Shown here: positions 8,384 through 16,630 of the stretch, in pieces
How positions within the stretch are numbered: the first letter of the stretch is position 1
How the letters are laid out: each line of letters opens with the position of its first letter
Assembly: GCF_001865675.1 (NCBI RefSeq)
Contig: NZ_CP011319.1
Location: 1,798,001-1,862,000 of the forward strand
Length of the DNA: 64,000 bases
Origin: Janthinobacterium sp. 1_2014MBL_MicDiv
GTDB taxonomy: Bacteria > Pseudomonadota > Gammaproteobacteria > Burkholderiales > Burkholderiaceae_D
Direction of reading: 5' to 3'
Made by a program: the position numbers and the translations under genes
The notes under the pieces: model-generated
The model's input: only the letters and a program-made list of their open reading frames with translations
What the model was told of the DNA's origin: nothing
Database searches by the model: none

Positions 8384-8941
8384 TCAAATGATGGCTTTGA
8401 TGCAGAAGATGGTGTGGCCCGGTTCCTGCGGGTCCTGGACGAATTCGAATTCCAGCGGCTCGCTGGCGTCGCGCGCCATGGTGAGGAAGCCCAGGCCCGC
8501 GCCCTTGCTGTCGGCGGGCGTCTCCTCGCGCAGCGCCTTCTTGTAGGCCAGGCGGATTTCTTCCATCGTCATCGTGTGCAGTGGCTCCAGGCGGGCGCGG
8601 ATCTGCGCCACGTTGTCCGTCGAGACGGGATTGGCGCACAGGAGGAAGAAGCTGTCGCCGCGCGTGCCGATGCAGAACGAGCCGCGCCGCATCTGCTGGT
8701 CCAGCTGCGCATCGGGCGTCAGGCTGTCGGCCGAATAGTGCATGATGTTTTGCGACATCTCGATGAACGAGGAAAAGATGCGCCGCCGCGTGGGACCGGC
8801 CGCGCCGGCCGTATCGAGGCGCGCCTTGATGGTCTCGGAAATGGCGCTGACCACGTGCTGCGAGAAATAGCCCACGTAAAAAAAGATGATGTTGCGCTTG
8901 CGCGCCACATCCCAAAACTCGTTGAATTCTTCGTACAGCAC
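8384..8941 (-). CDS. siaB: SiaB-like protein kinase (DUF6272)
   Basis: The 185-residue protein has the SiaB family signature: MLYEEFNEFWDVARKR at the start, FIEMSQNIMHYS (an N-box-like motif of GHKL kinases) near residue 65 and a SKGAGLGFLTMARD glycine-rich motif near 145. In the Sia system SiaB phosphorylates SiaC and so opposes c-di-GMP synthesis. The start is GTG at 8941 with AGGAG seven bases upstream. It is the second gene of the minus-strand operon, 74 bp after siaA. Confidence 0.9.
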   Translation of the reverse strand: MLYEEFNEFWDVARKRNIIFFYVGYFSQHVVSAISETIKARLDTAGAAGPTRRRIFSSFIEMSQNIMHYSADSLTPDAQLDQQMRRGSFCIGTRGDSFFLLCANPVSTDNVAQIRARLEPLHTMTMEEIRLAYKKALREETPADSKGAGLGFLTMARDASEPLEFEFVQDPQEPGHTIFCIKAII

Positions 8942-9015
8942 GTCAGTGCTCCTGGCTAGCCGGTGACCCGGTTTCTTGTGGATGGGCGGTGGGGGACATC
9001 GATGGATAGGTCAAG

Positions 9016-10245
9016 CTACAGGCGGAAACAGAAAAAGGTCAGGTCGTCGCGGCGCGGCTGCTCTCCCTGCCACGCGGCGCTGTCCTGCAGCAGGGCCGCG
9101 GCCACGTCGCCGGCCGGCGCGGTGCCTTGCGCCAGCAGCAGCTCGCGCATGCGCCGCTTGCCGTAGGCGATGTCGCGCGCGCCGCCGATCTGGTCGAGCA
9201 GGCCGTCGGTGGTGATGAACAGCAGGCTGCCCGCCGGCGCGTCCAGCGTCTCGTTGTGCCAGCAGTAGCCGGCCGGCGTGTCGACATAGCCGACGCCCAT
9301 GCGCGCGCCGTCGATGGCGCGCACGCTGTCCTCGCCGGGCGCGACCACGTGCAGCGCCAGTTTCGCGCCCGCGAACCGCAGGCTGGCGCTGGCGTCGTCG
9401 TAGCAGAGGAAGGCGCAATCCATGCCGTCGTTCGAGCCGGCGTGATGGCTGGTGCTGGCGCCATCCTGGCCCAGCAGGGTCTTGATGGCGCGGCTGACGG
9501 CGCCGATCAGGGCGGCCGGATCGTGCGGCCCCAGCTCGCGCAGGGCCTGGCTCAGGGCAGACGAGGCGATCAGGGTCATGAAGGCGCCGGGCACGCCGTG
9601 GCCCGTGCAGTCGGCGATGGCGGCGAACCAGCCGCCCGCATGGCGCTCGAAAAAGTAGAAGTCGCCGCCGACCACATCGCGCGGCTGCCATTCCAGGTGC
9701 GCGTCGGGCAGGGTGGCGCGCAATTCCGCATCGGAGGTGCGCAGCAGCGCGCGCTGGATCACGCTGGCGTAGTCGATGCTGTGCATGATCTGGCGGTTTT
9801 TTTCCGCCTGCATGGTGGCCACCACGTTCATCAGCTGCAAGCCGAAGCCCACGCCGGCCAGCGCGCCGTCCGCGGTGATGATGAAACCGTCGGCCAGCGC
9901 CTTTTCGCCCGCTTCCACGGCGCGGAAGGTGAGGTCCTCGATGCTCATGGCGCCGTCGACGATCAGCGGCTCCTTGTCCATGAAGGCGATGCAGCTCTTC
10001 TTGCCGTACACCTCGTGGTAAAAAGGCTTGGACATCTGCGACATGAAGATATTGCGGCTGATCAAGCCGATGGGGCGCTGCTGTTCCGTGACGGGCAGGC
10101 TCATCATGTCGCGCCGCTCCGTGAACAGCTCGAGCACGGCGAAATTGCTGGCGTCGGCCTGCACGGATTCCGTGGGAATGCACAGATCAAACGCCACGGA
10201 CGTCCGATAACGGGGAAGATGCAATCGAGAAGCGTTGAACTCCAC
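9016..10245 (-). CDS. siaA: CBS-domain PP2C/SpoIIE-type phosphatase, SiaA-like
   Basis: The 409-residue protein has two N-terminal CBS-like repeats (about residues 20-150) and a SpoIIE/PP2C phosphatase domain (about 175-405). Metal-binding motifs are visible: RDVVGGDFYFF, ADCTGHGVPGAFM and TDGLLDQIGG. P. aeruginosa SiaA has a membrane sensor with HAMP domain; this one has no membrane segment, so the input is probably a cytoplasmic ligand bound by the CBS pair (adenine nucleotides are usual). Start is GTG at 10245 behind AAAGGTAG. It heads the siaA-B-C-D operon and would dephosphorylate SiaC to raise c-di-GMP. Confidence 0.88.
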   Translation of the reverse strand: MEFNASRLHLPRYRTSVAFDLCIPTESVQADASNFAVLELFTERRDMMSLPVTEQQRPIGLISRNIFMSQMSKPFYHEVYGKKSCIAFMDKEPLIVDGAMSIEDLTFRAVEAGEKALADGFIITADGALAGVGFGLQLMNVVATMQAEKNRQIMHSIDYASVIQRALLRTSDAELRATLPDAHLEWQPRDVVGGDFYFFERHAGGWFAAIADCTGHGVPGAFMTLIASSALSQALRELGPHDPAALIGAVSRAIKTLLGQDGASTSHHAGSNDGMDCAFLCYDDASASLRFAGAKLALHVVAPGEDSVRAIDGARMGVGYVDTPAGYCWHNETLDAPAGSLLFITTDGLLDQIGGARDIAYGKRRMRELLLAQGTAPAGDVAAALLQDSAAWQGEQPRRDDLTFFCFRL

Positions 10246-10408
10246 AGGCGGCTACCTTTAGATGACGATCGGACCTGGCTTGTCGCAACGGCAAGGCGAC
10301 TGACAAACAGGCAATATCATCATGGTAGCCTTCGATTGTGACGGCTTGATTACTCGGCTTGTCAAAACCGTATCTAAGATGGCTGCATGGCAAGCGCCGC
10401 CCACGGAT

Positions 10409-10999
10409 TCAGGCGCGCCGGGCGAGGCTGCGGGCCTGTTCCAGCCAGCGTGCGCGCTGCGCATCGGTGGAATTGAGGATGGGGCCGAAGCTGGCCACGC
10501 TGACGGGCTTGATGCCGCAAAACTCCAGCGTCGTCTTGCGCAGCTGGTGGATGCCGGGCATGCGGTAGACCCAGCGGAAATACCAGGGCGGCGTGTCCAT
10601 CGTCACCAGCAGCTGCGCCGTGCGACCCAGCAGCAGCTGCGCCGGAAAGGCCTTGCCGGGGCGGTACTTGAAGGCGTAGCCGGGCAGGAAGACGCGGTCG
10701 ATGAAGCCCTTCAGCAGGGCCGGCGCGCCGCCCCACCAGATCGGGTAGGCAAACACCAGGTGTCCGGCCCAGGTGATGGCTTCCTGCGCGGCCAGCAAGT
10801 CCGCTTCCAGCGGCTGCACCTGGCGATAGCCTTCATGCAGGACGGGATCGAAGTCCAGCTGGCCCAGGCGCAGTTCGCGCACGGTATGGCCGGCGTCGCG
10901 CGCCGTGGCGGCGTAGGCGTCGGCCAGGGCGGCGCAGAAACTGTCGCTGGACGGGTGGCCGAGGATGATTAATATGCGCTTGGGTGCAATCGTGCTCAT
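10409..10999 (-). CDS. NAD(P)H-dependent flavin oxidoreductase (flavodoxin-2/quinone reductase family)
   Basis: The 196-residue protein has the flavodoxin-like fold of the NQO1/MdaB/KefF group: ILIILGHPSSDSFC at the start (FMN/FAD phosphate loop), HLVFAYPIWWGGAPALLKGFIDRVF near residues 80-105 and a GR...MDTPPWY stretch. It probably reduces quinones or electrophiles by two electrons using NAD(P)H. It lies 84 bp from a MerR-family regulator on the same strand, a common pairing in which the regulator senses the toxic substrate. The actual substrate cannot be read from the sequence. Confidence 0.88.
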   Translation of the reverse strand: MSTIAPKRILIILGHPSSDSFCAALADAYAATARDAGHTVRELRLGQLDFDPVLHEGYRQVQPLEADLLAAQEAITWAGHLVFAYPIWWGGAPALLKGFIDRVFLPGYAFKYRPGKAFPAQLLLGRTAQLLVTMDTPPWYFRWVYRMPGIHQLRKTTLEFCGIKPVSVASFGPILNSTDAQRARWLEQARSLARRA

Positions 11000-11083
11000 G
11001 CTGCGGGCTTTCTAAACGAGAGGAGCCTGCATGCTAAAGCCTGCCCCTAGTGGCAGAGTCAAGCGGCAGTCATGCTTGAGCGT

Positions 11084-11446
11084 TCAGGCAGCCTGCTGGC
11101 GCTGGCGCGCCAGGCAATCGTGGATTTCCGCGTCGATGTCGCCCAGTTGCGCGTCGAGCTGGCGCAGGCGGGCGATATCCTGCCGCACTTGCGCGCGCTT
11201 GGCGGCGATGTGCTGCGACAGGGCGGCCCAGTCGGTGTCGTCGCCGGCCAGGATGGGCAGCAGTTCGGCCAGGCGGAAGCCCAGCGCCTGCGCCTGGCGT
11301 ATCAGCCTGACTTGCGCCAGGTCCTGCTGCGTGTAGACGCGGTAGGCGCCCGAGCGGCGCACGTCGCCCAGCAAGCCCAGCGCTTCATAGTGGCGCAAGG
11401 CCTTGGGCGAGGTGCCCGCCAGGCGGGCGATTTCTCCGATGTACAT
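11084..11446 (-). CDS. MerR family transcriptional regulator
   Basis: The 120-residue protein starts with a MerR winged helix-turn-helix (MYIGEIARLAGTSPKALRHYEALGLL), then R-SGAYRVYTQQDLAQVRLIRQAQALGF and a dimerisation coiled coil. There is one cysteine (in HDCLARQ near the end) and no cysteine pair of the metal sensors, so an organic or redox effector is more likely. AAAGGAC precedes the ATG. The gene lies upstream of the NAD(P)H oxidoreductase in the same direction and may be cotranscribed with it. Confidence 0.9.
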   Translation of the reverse strand: MYIGEIARLAGTSPKALRHYEALGLLGDVRRSGAYRVYTQQDLAQVRLIRQAQALGFRLAELLPILAGDDTDWAALSQHIAAKRAQVRQDIARLRQLDAQLGDIDAEIHDCLARQRQQAA

Positions 11447-11520
11447 GTTTGTCCTTTGTCGAGCTGCGGCGCACGCAGTGTAGCGCAGGCGGTGCGCCAG
11501 GCGCTACGCTGCGCGTTGCC

Positions 11521-11961
11521 TCAGGATGGCTTGCGCGGCGGGACTTTCTTCGCCGTGCACTCGGCGCAGGTGCCGTACAGCGACAGCGCGTGTTCATGCA
11601 GCACGAAGCCGCGCTCGGCGGCGATCTCGTTCTGGCGCAGTTCGATGCCTTCGTCGACGAATTCATCGACCTTGCCGCAACCGGTGCAGACCAGGTGGTC
11701 GTGGTGCTGGCCTTCGTTCAATTCGAAGACGGCGTGACCCGATTCGAAGTGGCGGCGGAACAAAATGCCCGCTTCGGCAAACTGCATCAGCACGCGGTAG
11801 ATGGTGGCCAGGCCCACGTCGATTTTTTCCGCCAGCAAGAGTTTGTAGACATCGTCCGCACTCAGGTGCTTGATCGTGCCTTCTTGAAACAGCTGCAGAA
11901 TCCGCAAGCGGGGGATGGTTACTTTCAAGCCCGATTCACGCAGTTCCCTCAATATATCCAT
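11521..11961 (-). CDS. fur: Ferric uptake regulator Fur
   Basis: The protein (146 residues from the ATG at 11961) has the Fur winged-helix DNA-binding domain (LKVTIPRLRILQLF, ATIYRVLMQF), the HHDHLVC metal motif and CTGCGKVDEF plus CAEC cysteine pairs for structural zinc. It would repress iron-uptake genes with Fe2+. Two ATGs are possible. The one at 11970 has AAGGA touching it, while the one at 11961 has AAGGA nine bases upstream and is preferred. A Fur box 62-80 bp upstream suggests autoregulation. The usual betaproteobacterial neighbour omlA is absent, so this may be a second Fur; that is inference. Confidence 0.92.
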   Translation of the reverse strand: MDILRELRESGLKVTIPRLRILQLFQEGTIKHLSADDVYKLLLAEKIDVGLATIYRVLMQFAEAGILFRRHFESGHAVFELNEGQHHDHLVCTGCGKVDEFVDEGIELRQNEIAAERGFVLHEHALSLYGTCAECTAKKVPPRKPS

Positions 11962-12022
11962 GTCTCCCATTCCTTTTTGTGATCGCCTTGGCGTGCGCCT
12001 ATGTATGATTTTGCATTATATC

Positions 12023-12041
12023 GCAAATGATAATCATTACT
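12023..12041. promoter_or_regulatory. Fur box upstream of fur
   Basis: The 19 bp match the consensus GATAATGATAATCATTATC at 15 of 19 positions, with the core TGATAATCATTA intact. It is centred about 70 bp upstream of the fur start codon and about 190 bp upstream of the divergent LysR gene. It could autoregulate fur. Confidence 0.75.
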
Positions 12042-12222
12042 ATTCTCATTTGTATTGTGCGAGGTAGAAATATTATGCTGTCTGGCCCGGCGGCAGACCA
12101 GTGACATCGGCGCAAGGCTGGCTTGCGTTCCACGCACCGTGCCGCTCCGCGTCATGGCTTGCGATGGAAAAATGACGCCGATATCGCTACACTGTGCAGC
12201 ACGAAATAACAATGGAGTAGGC

Positions 12223-13119
12223 ATGGACCGATTTGATGCGATGCGCATTTTCACGCGTATCGTCGAACTGCGCAGTTTTACGCAGGCGGCGCATGACCTC
12301 GGCTATCCGAAAGCCACCGTCACGCATGCGATCAAGCAGCTCGAAGCGCGGCTGCGCGTGCGCCTGCTGCAGCGTACCACGCGGCAGGTAACGCCCACGC
12401 CCGACGGCGACGCGTATTACCAGCGCTGCGTGCGCCTGCTGGCCGACCTCGAGGAAACGGAAGCCGTCTTTTCCTCGGCGGCGCAGCAGCCGGCCGGCAA
12501 GCTGCGCATCGACCTGCACGCGACCCTGGCCCTGCATTTCGTCATGCCCGTGCTCGACCAGTTCTGCGCCCGCTATCCGCTGATCGAAATGGAAATCGGC
12601 ATGGGCGACCGCCTCGTCGACCTCGTGCGCGAAGGCGTCGATTGCGTGCTGCGCGTGGGCGAACTGAGCGATTCGTCGATGGTGGCGCGTCGCGTGGCGC
12701 TGCTCGAGCAAGTGACGTGCGCCAGCCCTGCCTACCTGGCCGCGCACGGCACGCCGCACACCCTGGCGGACCTGGCGCACCATCGCGCAGTGAATTTCTT
12801 TTCCGCCCAGACGGGCAAGACCTGGCCCTTCGATTTCCGGGCGGGCGGCCAGCTGCACAGCGTGAGCCTGCCGGGCACGGTGTCCGTCAACAATGCCGAC
12901 GCCTACCACGCCTGCTGCCGCGCCGGCATGGGCCTGATCCAGGCGCCCCGGTACCACCTGGCGCAGGCGCTGGCGGCGGGAGCGCTGGTGGAAGTGCTGG
13001 CGTCCATGCGGCCCGACCCGCTGCCCGTGTCCGTGATGTATCCGCACCACCGCCAGCTGTCGCCGCGCGTGCGCGTGTTCGCCGACTGGGTGGCCGGCCT
13101 GTTTGACGGCGTGCGCTAA
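12223..13119 (+). CDS. LysR family transcriptional regulator
   Basis: The 298-residue LysR protein has an N-terminal helix-turn-helix (MDRFDAMRIFTRIVELRSFTQAAHDLGYPKATVTHAIKQLEARL, residues 1-44) and a C-terminal periplasmic-binding-like effector domain (about 90-295). It belongs to the subgroup in which the effector domain starts GKLRIDLHATLA. I chose ATG 12223 with GGAG upstream. The frame is open to 12055, but the longer start has no family support. No target gene stands divergent next to it except fur, so the regulon is unknown. Confidence 0.92.
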   Translation: MDRFDAMRIFTRIVELRSFTQAAHDLGYPKATVTHAIKQLEARLRVRLLQRTTRQVTPTPDGDAYYQRCVRLLADLEETEAVFSSAAQQPAGKLRIDLHATLALHFVMPVLDQFCARYPLIEMEIGMGDRLVDLVREGVDCVLRVGELSDSSMVARRVALLEQVTCASPAYLAAHGTPHTLADLAHHRAVNFFSAQTGKTWPFDFRAGGQLHSVSLPGTVSVNNADAYHACCRAGMGLIQAPRYHLAQALAAGALVEVLASMRPDPLPVSVMYPHHRQLSPRVRVFADWVAGLFDGVR

Positions 13120-13200
13120 GGAGCGGTAGCGCGCTGCAATGCCGCAATTTTTGACCTGGGAAAAGGAAAAATTCCGTCTGTTGATGCCATCCAGCACTAT

Positions 13201-13214
13201 TTGATGTGGATCAA
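13201..13214. promoter_or_regulatory. Perfect FNR/ANR-type binding site upstream of ompW
   Basis: TTGATGTGGATCAA matches the FNR consensus TTGATNNNNATCAA in all ten fixed positions. It is centred 68 bp before the ompW start codon, a distance compatible with activation of a promoter about 27 bp before the ATG. It predicts oxygen-dependent control of ompW. Confidence 0.8.
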
Positions 13215-13275
13215 AGTTTTTGTTGCACTGCACTCTTAGACTTCACAGCGTTACTTAACGACAGAGGGAACTATA

Positions 13276-13893
13276 ATGAAAAAGTCCGCAACCGCAGCAG
13301 CAATCGTTTTGGCCGCCATCGGCGCAGTCGCCGGCAACGCCATGGCACAGGAAGGCCCTTGGCTGGTCCGTGCGCGCGCCGTGCATATCGACCCGGCCGA
13401 CAAATCTGCTCCTATCGGCGGCGTCGGCGCATCCGACCGTTTGCATGTCAGCAGCAAGACGATTCCGGAAATCGATATTTCGTATTTCTTCACCCCCAAC
13501 ATCGCTGCCGAGCTGATCCTGACTTACCCGCAAAAGCATGACGTCAAGCTCGACGGCAACAAGATCGGCACCTTCAAGCACCTGCCGCCGACGCTGTCGC
13601 TGCAATACCACTTCATGCCGGAAAAACAGTTCAGCCCTTATGTGGGGGCGGGCGTGAACTACACGAATATTTCCGACGTGAAATTGCTGAACGGCGCCGG
13701 CCGCCTCGAGCACGACAGCTGGGGTTTCTCGCTGCAAGCGGGCGTCGACTACAAGCTCGATAAAAACTGGTCGCTGAACTTCGACATCAAGAAAGTGCAG
13801 ATCCGCAGCGACGTCTTCATCGGCGGCGCCAAGGCCAGCGAAGTCAAGGTCGATCCGCTGCTGATCGGCGTCGGCGTCGGCTACCGCTTCTAG
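13276..13893 (+). CDS. ompW: OmpW family outer membrane protein
   Basis: The 205-residue protein has a signal peptide (MKKSATAAAIVLAAIGAVAG, cleavage near AMAQEG) and the OmpW pattern: EGPWLVRARAVHIDP, EIDISYFFTPNIAAELILTYPQKHDV, KHLPPTLSLQYHF, YVGAGVNYT and a terminal GVGVGYRF ending in phenylalanine for outer-membrane insertion. OmpW forms an eight-stranded barrel with a narrow hydrophobic channel. GAGGGAA precedes the ATG. The FNR-type site upstream suggests induction at low oxygen, as reported for enterobacterial ompW. Confidence 0.95.
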   Translation: MKKSATAAAIVLAAIGAVAGNAMAQEGPWLVRARAVHIDPADKSAPIGGVGASDRLHVSSKTIPEIDISYFFTPNIAAELILTYPQKHDVKLDGNKIGTFKHLPPTLSLQYHFMPEKQFSPYVGAGVNYTNISDVKLLNGAGRLEHDSWGFSLQAGVDYKLDKNWSLNFDIKKVQIRSDVFIGGAKASEVKVDPLLIGVGVGYRF

Positions 13894-13900
13894 GAACACC

Positions 13901-14007
13901 GAGCAAAACCTGCTGCGCGTCGTCATCTGCGGTCTGCGATGCTCGCTGTGCCTTCGTACAGTTGCGCTTCTCAAGCACAGTGACTGCCGCTCGCGTCGGT
14001 TTTGTCA
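13901..14007. repeat. Interspersed inverted-repeat element, copy A
   Basis: This 107-bp stretch after ompW is a diverged copy of the element at 23941-24058. The shared core is TGCGATGCTC-N-GTTGCGCTTCTC, followed by GCCGCTCG. Its ends carry GCAAAACC and GGTTTTGT as inverted repeats. It lies directly after a stop codon, as does copy B. Confidence 0.7.
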
Positions 14008-14044
14008 GGCGTGGCAAGTATTGAAGATGCCCGTGCAGCGCGGG

Positions 14045-14085
14045 CAAAAAAAGACGGCCAGGTGTGAACCTGGCCGTCTTTTTGC
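14045..14085. terminator. Bidirectional terminator between ompW and metQ
   Basis: A perfect 13-bp stem (14051-14063 with 14068-14080) and GTGA loop are flanked by A-rich sequence on the left and T-rich sequence on the right. It can therefore end transcription from both ompW (plus) and metQ (minus). Confidence 0.9.
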
Positions 14086-14106
14086 GTGCAGCGCCTTGCT
14101 TGCGCT

Positions 14107-14934
14107 TTATTTTTTCAGTGTCTTTTCCAGCGCCAGCTGGTAATCCGTCTTTTCGTAGCCGGCCAGGTATTTATTCGTCGCGTCGAGGAAGGCGCGCGAG
14201 CGGTAGGCCGCTTCCAGGTCCTTCACCCACGGCTTGCCCTTGTCGGCCGTGCGGATCGCCACCAGGTTGATGTAGCTGTCCGAGATCTTTTCCACGGCCA
14301 GGGCGGTGGTCAGCTTCATGCCGGCGGCCAGGGCAAAGTTGCCGTTGACGAAGGCGAAATCGGCGTCCGCCAGCGAACGCGGCAGCTGCGCCGCTTCCAG
14401 CGGCACCAGTTTCAGCTTCTTCGGGTTTTCCAGCACGTCGCGCTCGGAAGCGCGCAGCGGGTCGACGTTCGGTTTCAGCTTAATCCAGCCCATCTTGGCC
14501 AGCACCACCAGCGCGCGCGCCTGGTTGGTCGGGTCGTTCGGCATGGTGATGGTGGCGCCGTTCTTGACTTCCGCCAGCGACTTGTGCTTGCTGCTGTACA
14601 GCGCGATCGGCGTCGTCGGCACGGTGATCAATGGGCTCAGCGGCAGCTTGTTATCGGTGGCGAACTTGGTCAGGTAGACGATGTGCTGGAACACGTTGGC
14701 GTCCAGCGAGCCTTCGGCCAGCGCGTAGTTCGGCTGCACGTAGTCGTTGAATTCCACGATCTTGACCTTGTAGCCCTGTTTTTCCAGGATCGGCTTGATG
14801 CCCAGCTTCAGCTGGTCCGAGTACGGGCCGGAGCTGGTGCCGATGACGAGTTCCTTCGGGTCCTTGGCGTGGGCGGCGGTGGCGAAGGCCAGGCTGGCGG
14901 CGGCCAGCAGCAGGTTGCGGCGAAGATGGTTCAT
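14107..14934 (-). CDS. metQ: Methionine ABC transporter substrate-binding protein (NlpA/MetQ family)
   Basis: The 275-residue protein has a signal peptide ending AHAKDP and the MetQ/NlpA motifs: VIGTSSGPYSDQL, KVKIVEFNDYVQPNYALAEGSLDANVFQH and ITMPNDPTNQARALVVL. No lipobox cysteine is present at the cleavage point, so it is probably a soluble periplasmic protein instead of the lipoprotein form seen in E. coli. It is the last gene of metN-metI-metQ on the minus strand and ends at the shared terminator. AAGGAC precedes its ATG. D- or L-methionine is the inferred ligand from family and neighbours. Confidence 0.92.
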   Translation of the reverse strand: MNHLRRNLLLAAASLAFATAAHAKDPKELVIGTSSGPYSDQLKLGIKPILEKQGYKVKIVEFNDYVQPNYALAEGSLDANVFQHIVYLTKFATDNKLPLSPLITVPTTPIALYSSKHKSLAEVKNGATITMPNDPTNQARALVVLAKMGWIKLKPNVDPLRASERDVLENPKKLKLVPLEAAQLPRSLADADFAFVNGNFALAAGMKLTTALAVEKISDSYINLVAIRTADKGKPWVKDLEAAYRSRAFLDATNKYLAGYEKTDYQLALEKTLKK

Positions 14935-14958
14935 GTATGTCCTTGTTCTGAATATGAA

Positions 14959-15633
14959 TTAACGTTTGTCGAGGCGCTTGGCGATGCGCGTGCCGGCCAG
15001 CTGGATGATCTGCACCAGCACGATCAGGATGGCCACGGTGACGACCATGATGTCCGTCTCGAAGCGGTAGTAGCCGTAGCGGATGGCCAGGTCGCCGATG
15101 CCGCCGCCGCCTACCACGCCGGCCACGGCCGAATAGGACAGGAAGCTGATCGACAGCACGGTCAGGGCCAGCACCAGGCCGGAGCGCGCTTCCACCAGCA
15201 GCACGCGGAAGATGATCTGCATTTCCGAGGCGCCCATGGCGTGCGCCGCCTCGATCACGCCGCGCGGCACTTCGCGCAGGTTCTGTTCCACCAGGCGCGC
15301 CAGGTAGGGTATGGCGGCGAACGACAGCGGCACGGCGGCGGCCAGCGGGCCGATCGAGGTGCCGGCGATGATGCGCGTAAACGGCGTCAGGGCCACCAGC
15401 AAAATGATGAACGGGAAGCTGCGCACGGTATTCACCAGCCAGCCGAGGATCATCGACAGCGGGCGGTTTTCCAGCGACTGGCCTTCCGAGACGAGGAACA
15501 GCAAAATGCCCAGCGGGCCGCCGATCAGGATGGCGGCGGTAAGACCGATGCCCAGCATGGTCATGGTCTGGCCCAGCGCCACCCAGATTTCCGGCAGCAG
15601 GTTGATGACGTTATTGATCGATTCTTCAAACAT
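14959..15633 (-). CDS. metI: Methionine ABC transporter permease MetI
   Basis: The 224-residue membrane protein has about five transmembrane segments and the permease signature EAAHAMGASEMQIIFRVLLVEAR, which docks to the ATPase. NTVRSFPFIILLVALTPFTR and the GGGGIGDLAIRYGYYRFE end are typical of MetI. I place the start at MFEESINN (15633), which overlaps the metN stop by 8 bp (ATGTTTGA). A further 30 bp of open frame upstream lie inside metN. It acts in the inner membrane with MetN and MetQ. Confidence 0.93.
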   Translation of the reverse strand: MFEESINNVINLLPEIWVALGQTMTMLGIGLTAAILIGGPLGILLFLVSEGQSLENRPLSMILGWLVNTVRSFPFIILLVALTPFTRIIAGTSIGPLAAAVPLSFAAIPYLARLVEQNLREVPRGVIEAAHAMGASEMQIIFRVLLVEARSGLVLALTVLSISFLSYSAVAGVVGGGGIGDLAIRYGYYRFETDIMVVTVAILIVLVQIIQLAGTRIAKRLDKR

Positions 15634-16435
15634 GTGTTGCATCCTTCCATGCGGTGGCTTCAAAGGCCTCGGTGCCGTAGTAAGCCAGCTCGCGTCCCAG
15701 CGCCGTCTTGCGCGGCGTGGCCGTGTCGCTCAGGTCGAACTGTTCCGCGATGGCGCCGTTTTCCACGACGGCGACGCGGTTGCAGATGGCGCCCAGCACC
15801 GACAGCTCATGGCTGACGATGACGATGGTCACTTTCAAGCGCGCATTGATGTCGCGCAGGGTGTCGAGCAGGGCGCGCGTGGTTTCCGCGTCGAGCGCGG
15901 ACGTCGGCTCGTCGCACAGCAGCACGTCCGGGTGGCTGGCCAGCGCGCGGGCAATCGCCACGCGCTGTTTCTGCCCGCCCGACAGTTGCGCCGGATAGCT
16001 GTGCAGCTTGTCGGACAGGCCCACCAGCGCCAGGCATTCCTCGACCCTGGCGGCGATCTGCTCGCCCTTGGCCGTGCCATGGATTTTCAGGGGGAAGGCG
16101 ACGTTGTCGAAGACGCTGGCGTTTTGCAGCAGGTTGAACTGCTGGAAAATCATGCCGATGTTCTGGCGCGCGTCGCGCAAGTCGCTCTTGCTCAGGCTCG
16201 TCAATTCGCGGCCGGCCACGGTGATGGTGCCGCTGTCGGGACGCTCGAGCAGGTTAATCAGGCGCAGCAAGGTCGATTTGCCGGCGCCGCTCTTGCCGAT
16301 CAGGCCGAAAATATCACCGGGATAGACTTCCAGCGTGACCGATTTGACCGCGTGGAATTGTTCGCCCTTGGGCAGCGCGAAGGTCTTGTTCGCGCCATCG
16401 ATGCGAATCACCGGCGTACGGTGTGGTGTGGTCAT
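15626..16435 (-). CDS. metN: Methionine ABC transporter ATP-binding protein MetN, without the C-terminal NIL domain
   Basis: The 269-residue ATPase has Walker A GLIGKSGAGKSTL near residue 37, signature LSGGQKQRVAIARAL near 140 and Walker B VLLCDEPTSALD near 163. E. coli MetN is about 343 residues and carries a C-terminal NIL/ACT-like domain that binds methionine and inhibits transport. Here the protein ends about 25 residues after the ATPase core (ELAYYGTEAFEATAWKDATHV), so that domain is absent. The overlap with metI shows the end is genuine, not a frameshift. No SAM riboswitch was recognised in the 195 bp upstream. Confidence 0.92.
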   Translation of the reverse strand: MTTPHRTPVIRIDGANKTFALPKGEQFHAVKSVTLEVYPGDIFGLIGKSGAGKSTLLRLINLLERPDSGTITVAGRELTSLSKSDLRDARQNIGMIFQQFNLLQNASVFDNVAFPLKIHGTAKGEQIAARVEECLALVGLSDKLHSYPAQLSGGQKQRVAIARALASHPDVLLCDEPTSALDAETTRALLDTLRDINARLKVTIVIVSHELSVLGAICNRVAVVENGAIAEQFDLSDTATPRKTALGRELAYYGTEAFEATAWKDATHV

Positions 16436-16630
16436 GCAGTGTTTCCTTTTTTATTGGACCGTGACAGGCGGGTAACGGGGCCGGATCGGGAGTGGATCGG
16501 GCCGGCCTGAAACGTCGGTTGCGTAGTATACCTCCGATCGTGTTATTACTCCTACGACAGAATCTTGCTTTGAATATGCAAATAATGTCTATATGAAGGT
16601 TTTGCAAGAGCAAAACCGGATTTTTGCCGC

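Noticed and set aside
16436..16630. A SAM or methionine riboswitch before metN
   Set aside because: I could not fold a known SAM riboswitch or see its conserved core. The gap has only scattered GC-rich pairs.
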